Source of the DNA: Rotaria macrura
Taxonomy: Eukaryota > Rotifera > Eurotatoria > Philodinida > Philodinidae
Length of the DNA: 64,000 bases
Assembly: GCA_900239685.1 (NCBI GenBank)
Contig: OENT01000119.1
Location: 62,001-126,000 of the forward strand
Direction: 5' to 3'
Position numbers and translations under genes: made by a program. Position 1 is the stretch's first letter. The number at the start of each line of letters is the position of its first letter. The notes beneath the pieces are model-generated. The model did not search any database, was not told where the DNA came from, and saw nothing but the letters and a program-made list of their open reading frames with translations. Shown here one piece after another: positions 51,130 through 61,300 of the stretch.

Positions 51130-51161
51130 TTCTTGACTTTCTTGATCAAGAAAGTCAAGAA
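51130..51161. repeat. Perfect 32-bp palindrome near the transposon right end
   Basis: The left arm TTCTTGACTTTCTTGA and the right arm TCAAGAAAGTCAAGAA are exact reverse complements with no spacer. It abuts the 18-bp direct repeat and lies 34 bp inside the element's right end. It could form a cruciform or serve as a transposase binding site; the latter is inference. Confidence 0.95.
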
Positions 51162-51175
51162 TTGCATGCGTTTGC

Positions 51176-51195
51176 AAAAAATAGTTTGACTAGGG
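51176..51195 (-). repeat. Right terminal inverted repeat of the EnSpm-like element
   Basis: Read on the minus strand it begins CCCTAGTCAAACT and then runs T-rich, mirroring the left end. Confidence 0.8.
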
Positions 51196-53810
51196 TAGGA
51201 TGTTAATGCGTATAATATTAATATTACATGATGTTGTATATCTGTATTTATCGTTTGAAGTTAACTCTTTATTGGTGTTAATATTTCCATGTTTTTATAC
51301 CTGTATATGTTTTTGTTTTAGACCTCTTTTCCCTATCAATAGTCTAAGGTTGACGATGATCGTGAAAAGACCGAAAATGTCCTATATTAAGACGTCGATT
51401 ATACATACATAAAGAACAAAAAAAATTCACCGGTATAATTTTTTTATTTTGATGCTTATATTGCATTCCATAAACATCTCAATATACACATATATTTGAA
51501 ACTTCATGGTCTTTCTCAGTTTACATGAAGAATTATTTTTGACTGACTAAAAATTATACGTTGGAGAAGAAATCTTTGATGATGACGAAAAGTGGCTTTT
51601 GTCAAAAATTTTATCTGAAGGTCAGTTTCGTAATTTGATAAAACAAATGTATTCATTCAACCTATAAAAATTTCTTTTTATACATTAGATTGTAGAGTGA
51701 GGATTGTTCTATCCCATCTTTATATAACAGATTTCTCAAGTCCACTACTTGAAGCAATGCAAAAGACACATAAAACTTTTAATGGCAAAAGAAATTTATT
51801 GGCATTTTGACTTATTACAGATTAAATCTATTGTTCATATCTCACGAGAAATATATAGTTAAATATGTGATACGTTTTTTTTTAAATAAGGTGATACAGA
51901 TGTTGAAAATTGAATGCAAAAGAAATTATGACCCTCATTCATTTAGAATTCGCATTCGAAGTCATTCCTAATCCGCCGTATTAATTCGGTTGAAAGTTCT
52001 GTACGCTAGTTATGAATGACTGTTAGAATAGTTAAAGTTTTCGGCAAAAGTCTTATGAAAATAAGCATGATATAATTAAGCATCAGCAACATGAGTTGAA
52101 TTTTATTTTATAATTAAGTACTAGAGCCTTTATCACCATAATACTCAATATACAGATTAAAAAAATTATATTGAGTCATTTCTTTATCTTTATCTTTTTT
52201 GTGATTTTAAGAAGTCTTGTTATGAAGTTTTCAATGTAACTGCTACACGATTTACTTATGTTGAGTACTATGTGACAAATACAGTAAGTAAGAAGAAAGA
52301 CACTTAAATATATAACAATTTCACATTGAGCCCAAGATGTCCGATATTAATATAAACGATAAAAAATGAAATGGCAAACTTGAAAAAGAATATGATGTTT
52401 AAAAGAAGACTTTGATCGTTGTGCTATGAACTAATAATGAATTTGGGCTTGTTTTCTTTAACAAATATATGAGTAACGTCAATCCAGTTCACTAATGAAA
52501 TTTAATCAGAATCCAAATATTAATACATGATGTAGCTTATGTTTGCTAAAACAAATGCTATAATAGTAATATCAGTATAGATTATTATCTAGACAACCTT
52601 ATGAATCACTAGCAATGAAAGCAATTTCAGTGTTGAATCGAGAGAAATCAGAATATAACACAAGAAAACGATCTGGAAGAAGTAAAGACAGAAAAACGTT
52701 TTTACTCTATGACAGATTCTGATGTTTTTTATTCTTCTTTTGTGATTGAAGCTATCCCGTCTCGAGACTTTTTAAAAAACAACAAAATCTAAAAGTAGAT
52801 ATTATGTGGTGATGTGGCAATTAACTCAAAGAATTTAAAAAAATGTGCATACCAAATAAGAAAGACTTTATCTATTCTCGTATCTATTAAAGATATTAGA
52901 AATAAAGGTCAAGCATAAGTCTTTATGCATTAAATAAGAATTCGTCAAGTGCGAAGAATTCCGAGGCCAACATTGTTTTGAAATCGAAAACTACTTCACA
53001 TACATTCCTTTGGGTGATAATGCAAATTATGTATGAACGAAACCATCACATTTATCTTTTCGGTATCGTCATATCTCGACAATGATTTTACTAATTGATC
53101 TGAAAAGTTTTTTGAGCATCAATAAAAGTTTCTTTTTTAATGGGACAGCGCCAAGTATACTTTCTGAATAATTGTTATGCAAAACACTAGTAAATGATAC
53201 TGAAAGTACTCAGTAAACAGATTTTGTTTCTATGCAATAGTATCTCTTTTTCAATAATTTTCCTTTCTAATATAACCGATTTCTATGGTAGTTATCTCAG
53301 AACTTGACGAATAATTGACTTCAGATGCAATATGCTCCGTTCGAACAGTAACGATGACATTATCATATGCATTATTTTTCAATCAAACATTTCATACTTT
53401 AGTATGGAATAGAACAAAGTTTCACTATCTGGCAGATTGATGATTATTCAGGAGAACAGTTTTTAGTTCAATCGAGTACAATCTGACATAACTATTCTAA
53501 AATAAATCCGAATACTTTATCGACAAGTTTAAGATAAAAACAACTAACTAGTGCTAATGAAATTATAAAGATCTCACAACCATGCAGTTCGAAAATGAAT
53601 GAATTTGTGTCATATTTACTAAACGACATGCTCAAATATCCTTGATTCCCATTCACACCGATATCAATTAAGAATGTAACTAGAATATATCCTTTAGTAG
53701 GTATAAAAACATTTTTTTAAGAAACTAAATGCGATATTAGTATGTTCAGAAGAAGATTCTTTTGCAGTTCAAGCGAAATGTAGAGGATGTGGAAAATATT
53801 TATCGAAACG
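51196..53810. other. Gap with unassigned exon-like fragments
   Basis: No complete gene is visible. Exon-like plus-strand segments occur at 51553-51620, 51689-51810 and 52212-52283, described separately. The rest is AT-rich without supported frames. I found no ASCC3 5' exon here on the minus strand. Confidence 0.5.
51553..52283 (+). pseudogene. Unidentified exon-like fragments, possible gene remnant
   Basis: The segment ending at 51620 encodes EEIFDDDEKWLLSKILSE and stops at a GTCAGT donor. After a 68-nt intron-like gap an acceptor at 51688 opens a frame in matching phase (DCRVRIVLSHLYITDF) to a TGA at 51810. Further on, 52212-52283 is a 72-nt open segment (KSCYEVFNVTATRFTYVEYY) bounded by a good acceptor and a GTAAGT donor. 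There is no initiator exon, and a stop lies directly upstream of the first segment. I do not recognise the protein. It may be a degraded gene or chance. Confidence 0.3.
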
Positions 53811-54561
53811 TTAAGATGTTGCATCTTCAGATTCATCAATCGGTGTCTTATCTGGTTCATTACATGTAGTCGAACGCATCAAGGAAGAGGATAACGATCC
53901 TGAGTCGATGGAGAATCCAAGAGTGTTATCTTGTTCCTCTTGTTGTGATGGACAGGTCACTATACCTAAGAAAAATGAATTTCTTCGACTAACCATTTTA
54001 TAAGTGATACAAACCTAAGGTACTAGGAGCGACTGTTCTGTTGATGCGTTTGATTAATAATTCACATTTCGCTTGAAAGTTCTCTGGTGTTTTATTCGTC
54101 AGTAGATCACGAAAGTCAATATACATAATATCAATAGTTGCGTAGCCAAGCCATTCAGTCGGCTTCCACGTCGAATCTGCATCCATCAGACATGGTATCA
54201 GTGGTTTTTGACAATCTTGTGCATAGAGTAATCCCTTCTTACAATACGGTGAGCTTTGATATTTCGATGTAACAAAGCAGCAGCATTTTCAATCGCTTTG
54301 GACATACTATATGAAAAATATGAGTCGCCTTTCTTTCGTTGCATTTGACTTGAGAAGGAATTCTAAGAAATATTCGTTTACCTGACTGTTAAATAATCTT
54401 TCACACCACCTTGGATATCCATCCAAACTGGAAAGTTCTGTGCTTGAAGACGATGATAAATTTCCAGTACATCCTTTTGGATATCCCAATCATACGAAAA
54501 CATTATATGTTGTCGTTGTTGTATATTTGATGTTTTGCCATCATCGATCAGAATATTCAAT
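53811..54561 (-). pseudogene. TIR-domain protein gene, frameshifted and 5'-incomplete
   Basis: Three exons (54561-54382, 54306-54015, 53965-53811) with short introns encode a TIR domain: HIMFSYDWDIQKDVLEIYH, then NFPVWMDIQGG, SMSKAIENAA, SKYQSSPYCKKG, QKPLIPCL, and WKPTEWLGYATIDIMYIDF. A tail with Asp/Glu/Ser follows. Within exon 2, near 54277-54285, the reading frame changes by one base between the ENAA and SKYQSS segments; a single missing base would account for it, and all splice phases then agree. The family's conserved Glu after the Ser..Cys motif is replaced (CKKG), which in TIR NAD+-cleaving enzymes is the catalytic residue. The first exon opens mid-codon after an acceptor, so upstream exons are missing or unseen. 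It is probably a pseudogene; a sequencing error is an alternative for the shift. Confidence 0.7.
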
Positions 54562-55726
54562 CTGAAAAAGAATCAATTGGATACTATACGAAATATTTTT
54601 GAATCGATATTATTTTCGCAATATTGAGTGTCAAAATTTTAACTGTCTTCACTGCTTCGAATAGAAACGAAGTTAGTCTTTCTCTTTTTTAACTCTATCG
54701 AATAGCATTAATCATCGACGAGTTTAACTTATTGATAGTAGGATTGCAGAGAAAAATTTAAAAAAAAAGCAAGGACACAAAACTACTTTTCTGATTGGTA
54801 CGATGATTTGTTTGCTTAATACAATGAAATTCTGTATAAAACAACCGTGAATATTACAACGTGTTTCTACTGCTATGTCGGATTGTTTTTCTTTCGTTCT
54901 TAACGAATGAGAACTGAATGAATAAGACGTACCTTGGATAAAAGTTGACTCGTTTTTTTTTGCAGTTCAATTATGAATACTAAAAGATGGATTCTATAGT
55001 CTCTTGAAAGTACGTGTGCAACTGTAAGGTACAGCTCGACTAGACAGTGAATTATGATTCAGATTTCGATAAAGCTAGCAAAACTTTAATTTCTGTTCTT
55101 AAATATGAATGCTTATGAGCATATTTCTTGAGAGTACTTTTTTTTTAATAACAGCCAGTATTTCAAAATGAAATCTCGTACAAGAAACAATGATTTAACA
55201 GGAGTGATTCTTGTCTTAAGACGTGCATATGAATGAGAAACCATAGATATTCAATAATTTATCCCCGTCCACGCCACAATTCTCAGAGAATAGTAATTAC
55301 TATGGATTGAGTTCATTCGTGAGTCAAAATACAAGTTTTCATGTGAAAATTTACAACTTCAAGCATGAGCATTGCTTAATACCACAATTAAGCCTAGCAA
55401 TAACGTGTTATTTATGAAATATATCATCGAGCTCGCTTCATGCATGGATATTGATAAATTCTACAACTGTAATATTAACTATAAGTCGATTTTTATTCAT
55501 GTATAGCTGATGAAGAAATTTCTCCCAGTAATCAATCAATTGCTCATATAAACGTGCATGAATCAATGCTCTTCACTGCACTCATCTCAAATAATAGAGA
55601 CACATCGGTTAAGTAAGTGTTCCTTCATCTTGTTCCATGGCTGCGAAGTCTCTTTCAAAAGAGATGACACTTTTCATTCAATTTAAACTAAATTTAACTT
55701 ATTATGTATCATCACACGAAAGATCA
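54562..55726. other. Spacer upstream of the TIR gene
   Basis: The missing 5' exon of the TIR gene should lie here if it exists, but no convincing minus-strand start with a donor in phase was found. No other feature is seen. Confidence 0.4.
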
Positions 55727-55734
55727 ATATGAAT
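55727..55734. repeat. Left target-site duplication ATATGAAT
   Basis: Identical to 57201-57208; the two copies flank the hAT element exactly. Confidence 0.9.
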
Positions 55735-57200
55735 CAGAGATCCGAAAATCACCGAGTTTACTCGCCTCGCCTCGTACCATCACGAGGGGAGGCGAGTCGG
55801 CATTTTCTGCACCGCGGCGAGCACGAGTTGACTTTGTAAATCGCCGAGTCGACTCGCCTATACTTAGAATGTTATTTTTGATGAATAAATGAAAAAATTT
55901 ATAAGGATATCTTTTGATTTTATGCAGCTCTTTCTAAGCGTTTCCATTTGTAGTGAAGTTTATCAAATTGGGACAATGTATTAGTGTGCAGGGTGTCTCA
56001 GCAATCAGCTTAAAAAAGAAAACTGTATATTTCTACAGAGTCATGAACAAATTATCTGATATTTTTCGTGATGGTAGAGGATACTTCCAGCCTTCTATTC
56101 AAGTGGTAACAGCTTATTAACACATTTGAAAGCTATAGCATCATCTACTTGAACATGGAGTTTGATCTTTTCCAATACACTTCTCTCAGTTGTCAACCAC
56201 AAAAAATAGAAATGTATCCCAAAGTTTATTCTTAAATTCCAATTTTTAGAGATTACTATACTGATCATTTTGGTTAAACAATTGTTCTATCTTCATCAAG
56301 AACATAGGGTATCAGAGTCATAGTACTAGAAAATGTCGTATGCTGTGACTAGCACTATTTGCCGTTCTCTAGTATTTTGACTCGGGGAACACCTTTTCTT
56401 GATGAACATGGAACATGTGTTGACCAAAATGATCAGTAAATAAGACCTCTAAAAATATGATTCTTCACTGAGTTCTCGAATTGCGTTGCTAATTTGTTCC
56501 CTATACAGAGGAGTACTTTATCAAACTTCGACTAAAGTCACTGGTGTTTTCAGATCTTTTCAGTGCAAACAGATATGAGAGGATTTTGCGAAATTAGATA
56601 AAATAGAGAAAACTCAAGGATTAAAATAAAGTATTACATAATTTTGAAAATCTAAGAACAGGAGAATTTGTATCCGATTATTGAAACCCCAAATTTATAG
56701 TTTATCTTTCGCATATAAACGTGAATTTTTATCTTTTAAATTATTGATAATAAGTCTAATTGATGTTATTAAACCTTTTACTGATGAATAAAAACTTTGA
56801 AGTATCTCTATCATTAGAAAAAACATTCGTTCATTTGATCATAATCCTGTGCACCTATGCTGTTTTCATTTTGCTAGATGACTTTTAACACACTCTGGAT
56901 ACACGTATATTTAATTATTCAGTCTAGTTCAACTATTGCACTGATGCAATTCTCAGAGCATTGTTTATTATACGCTCAATAAAAAAATGCATGATCTTTA
57001 TTTATTTGATTATCATTAATATGTTTGTTCTTTTAACTTATTTAAATGTATAAATTGTTCTTTATTTGATTGTATAAAATAAAAGGATAGTGATTGTTAT
57101 GGGGGGTTGAAAAAATACCTAAAAATAACTATTTTATTATAAACTCTAGGTGAGGCGAGGCGGTGATGAGTCGCTGTTTTGATTGACTCGCGGATCTCTG
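55735..57200. mobile_element. Non-autonomous hAT element, 1466 bp
   Basis: The element begins CAGAGATCCG on the plus strand and ends with the complement of CAGAGATCCGCGAGTC. The inverted ends carry GC-rich subterminal sequence with repeated GGCGAG and GACTCG units. It is flanked by a perfect 8-bp duplication, ATATGAAT, and the CAG-initial terminus is typical of hAT transposons. The interior is AT-rich and has no transposase frame, so it depends on an autonomous relative. The frame at 55704-55892 is an artefact of the GC-rich end. Confidence 0.9.
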
Positions 57201-57208
57201 ATATGAAT
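57201..57208. repeat. Right target-site duplication ATATGAAT
   Basis: Identical to 55727-55734. Confidence 0.9.
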
Positions 57209-58386
57209 ACATGTTTTTAATACAGTTGAATTTCAACGTAAGCAAATTGAAACAAAATGCAATCCAACCGTTAATTTTACATGTATAACAAGTAGTTTTG
57301 TTCTGTAATAGTACATTCGTGATCAACTATAAATATATCCTACATGATCATATGTAAACTTATTTGATAATAAAAGACAGTCACATCCTCAATCCTTCTA
57401 ACTTTTGTCTCGTTAGACGAATTAATGTCAGTATTGATATTTAAGAGAGCATAAGCATTTAATCTCTCGTGCAAGTTATAACAATAACGATTTGTTCATC
57501 TTTCATGATATCTTCTTCGAAGAGAAAATAAATAATCTTCTTTTAGATAATGAAAATAACACGATTTCTTTTGAATGAATTAATACTTTATTTTATAGCT
57601 AAGTTTCATGGTCCGCTAAGCACTTCAAATACGAGACTCTGTCGATTAGTTACAATCGAAAATTGTCTTAGTGCAATTATTTTATCTTCCATCGTTTTAC
57701 AAAAGAATTTTTAAACACATGCCCTCCAGTATATATTGGCACAGTTGGTTTATTTTTAATGAATCATCTCTCAACATATCACTTAAAATTAGATCGATGT
57801 AGAATGTCGGACTAGTAACACACGTTTTGTCGTTTCTGTCTAGACAAAATATGTCGCTATCGTATTTGCATTAGAATCTTGTTAACTACTAGTATATATA
57901 AATGAAGGCATCAACGTTTATATAGACAACGAATACTTATGCAAATCAGTGGCATACTGGTACTCAAACTCTTTGATGATCTCTATCAACTGAATCGAGT
58001 ATTTTGTAAGCAACGAAGTACATTGAGTTGAGTTCTTGTTTGAACGACCAATGTTAATTTCTTGCAAAGTGGAGCGCTACAATCGATCTTAGATTCTAAA
58101 TTATATTCATAAGTCTGAAAAGTTTTCGTCAACATTTTGTTTTTCTACAATGATTAATAAAGAAATCTTGTTTTTCATTCGTTATTCTTCATTGATTTCA
58201 TTGTTTCTGTGTACGCTATAGTTGCCATGGATAAAATAATCAAAAATGGCCTCTCATTTTCACATACATGTACGAAAGCATAGATGAATTTACATTTGTT
58301 GATTTTCAATAGAGTGTTAAGTATCCTGTCAACAAATAAGAACAATAGTTACACTATCTCTCTTTGAAATTTAATTTTTCTAAACT
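57209..58386. other. Upstream region of CFAP57
   Basis: This is about 1.2 kb of AT-rich DNA before the CFAP57 start codon, so it should contain that promoter. I see no decisive core promoter motif and no other gene. Confidence 0.5.
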
Positions 58387-61300
58387 ATGTCTCAAGCCGG
58401 TCTTTTATCTATCAAACAAGTTATCGGTGTTCGAAGTTCTGTCACTAATGGTCTAGCATTTCAAGATGAACAAACTGTCGTTTATATTGCTGGTGGTAAT
58501 ATTATCCTATATGGTATTGATCAAAAAGCACAACGTGTCATTCCATGTTCGCCCAATGCTCAAGGTAGAATCAAGTCTTGTATACAATAATTTGTTTTTC
58601 TATTCTATTCTTATCTTTCGTTTCAAGCATTGACAACAATAACTGTTAGTCCAAATCGACGTGTAATAGCTGTTGCTGAGCGTATAAATGATCGTCCAAA
58701 TGTCACAATATATGATCTTCAATCTGGTAAACGAAGAAAAACACTACAATCGGAATTAATTAAATCCACTGAAATTGTTTCCTTACTGTTTTCGTCGGAT
58801 TCAAAATATTTATTAACACAAGGTAGTGGACCAGATTATACACTCATCTATTGGTCATGGGAGAAAGGCAAAGTCATGGCACATATTGATGTTAAACCAC
58901 CAACAGGTCCACAAGCAAATGCAACTGTTACTCAGGTTATTTTGGTTTTTCTCTTATTTAATAATTGACAAAAAATTTTTTTTTTTGAATTTTGCAAAGG
59001 TATCTTTCAATCCACAAGACAATACACAAATATGCGCGATTGGTAATGGTTTATTTAAAATGTTTCGTTATGCTGAATCAGCATTAAAACCATCACAAAA
59101 TCTCAAACAAGAACATTTCAACTTCACATATCATTGTTGGATTTCAGACGATCGATTATTAGCTGGTACTGACCAAGGAAAATTATTTGTTATACAAAAT
59201 GGTGAAATTTTACATGAAATTAAAATTGATCCAAAATCTGAACCAAGGTTTCATTGAATTGCATATCATACGAAAAAAAGACTCATATTGCTTGTTTTTT
59301 TTTTCTCTCGATATCTTTAGATCAGTCGCAAGTCATCATACAACAGATGAACGGTTAGGTTTAGTTGAAAGTAGTATGGATATAAATGCAACTGGAGAAA
59401 ATATAGCTAAAGCTGAAATAAAATCGATTATTCCATTTTCACGTGGTGTACTTGTTGCTGCTGGTGTTAATAAAGTTTACATGTTTGATCGTGTCGATGA
59501 TAATCGAGAATTCTTTCGACGTAATAGAGAAATTCTATTGCCTATTGATCCAACCGATAAAGCAAATAATGAACACGTTGTTTCAATGTGTTTAAGTCCA
59601 TCCGAAGAAACACTCGTGGCTTTAACAGATCATCAACAAATTTATCAATTATCATTTTCAGGCATCGATATAACTAAAGTACGATTGATGTCGTAACAAA
59701 GATGATATTAAATTATGATTTTGTCTTATTCTTAGGATGTAGCCACTTTTTCATATTTAACAGAAGGTTATCATCATGCTCAAGTCACGGGTGTCGATGC
59801 ATGTGTTCGAAAACAACTCATTGCAACATGCGGCGTTGATAAATCTGTTCGTCTCTGGAACTATGAAACAGGGTAAAGATATTCAATTAAAAAAAGAACA
59901 ATCATCTTCGCTCTTACAAGACTTACGCAATCTGTAGTTAAGCTAAAATATTTTTCCTACGGTAAAACAACATGAAACTATGTAGAAAAACAAAGGACAA
60001 GAAAGAAACGCAACTATCGCACTACACATATAAACTAATGGCACGTAAACACTAAATTTAGTTCATCATTCGCCAAATAACAGTACCCATTTGTGAAGAA
60101 ATCTGCGTTATATGAGTTGATATAGTGTATACTAGTGTTCATCAAATATTACAGCAGAATTATAACTATTCGATATATATATGTATTCATCACAAAATCA
60201 GACAATAGAATTTTCATATCACACTTAGTCTACAGAACAATTTGAAAAGAATGTCAGAGCAGAGGATGAGATTTGACTGAATAATTACATTACAAAACAT
60301 GCTTGACAACAGTTCGATTGCAGTTAATAGCCAATCAATTCTATGCTTCTTTGAGAAAATAAAATAACATTGAACTTCTCCAATAGTGATGCAGATTAGA
60401 TCGAATGAATTTTGTTTTTCAAATCTAGTTCGCATCAAAATGCCGTACAGCACTTCAGTATGACTAAGATGTTGAATTAGTAACTGTCACACTTGATAGT
60501 CATTGAGCTGCATTGATCAACAATATAAAATTGTTTTCTTGCTACTGAAGATTCTATTACAACTTTTTTTTTTCATATGCGAATATTTCGAAAAACGCGA
60601 ATGCTTTATTGATTATGTCGTATCTATTGCAGTACACTTGAAGTATGTAAAGAATTTCAAGAAGAAGCGTATACTGTATCCATACATCCATCGGGTCTAT
60701 TTATTCTTGTTGGCTTTTCTGATAAATTAAAATTATTCACAATATTAATCGATGATCTTCGTCCGTTTAAAGAGTTTTCTATTCGTGGTTGTCGTGAAGC
60801 ATTATTTAGTAATGGTGGACATTTGTTTGCTGCTGTACATGGAAATGTTATTCAAATATATTCAACAGTGACTTTCGAGAATATAACGAATTTAAAAGGA
60901 CATAATGGCAAAGTATGATTGATTCAGAAGATTTTCAAAATTAAGCAGAATCAAGTGATCGTATTTTTGGATTTTAGGTTCGTCAATTAATTTGGTCACC
61001 GGATGATACACGATTATTTTCATGTGGTATGGATGGGGCAATCTATGAATGGGAAGTTGCCACATCAAAACGATTACATGAAGCTGTACTTAAAGCATGT
61101 GGTTATACAGGTCTTGGATTAAGTGCCGATGCAAAAACAGTCTTTGCCGTTGGTACAGATCGAAAAATAAAAGAAATTGTCGATGCTCAAGTAAGCCTCT
61201 TTTTTTCTTTTACATGACAATCAGACATCGTATTGATGTGATATTTTTAGCAAATACTACGGGAAGTTCCGGTAATACCCGATGATGTACAACCTACAAC

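Larger units (their letters stand above)
45552..51195 (-). mobile_element. EnSpm/CACTA-like DNA transposon, 5.6 kb
   Basis: The ends are inverted: CCCTAGTCGAACT at 45552 on the plus strand and CCCTAGTCAAACT reading inward from 51195 on the minus strand, each followed by a T-rich run. Both ends have subterminal repeats: palindromes such as TCAAGCGCTTGA (45572-45583) and TTCAAGTACTTGAA (51032-51045), and an 18-bp direct repeat at both ends. Between them are two minus-strand genes, one a Tnp2-like transposase. The 3 bp flanks are CAG and TAG, which may be an altered 3-bp target duplication of the type made by this superfamily. The superfamily call rests mainly on the transposase; the CCCTAG terminus differs from the classic CACTA. 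Confidence 0.8.

Noticed and set aside
55704..55892. Plus-strand frame rich in Arg and Ser
   Set aside because: It spans the target duplication and the GC-rich hAT terminus, so it is not a gene.
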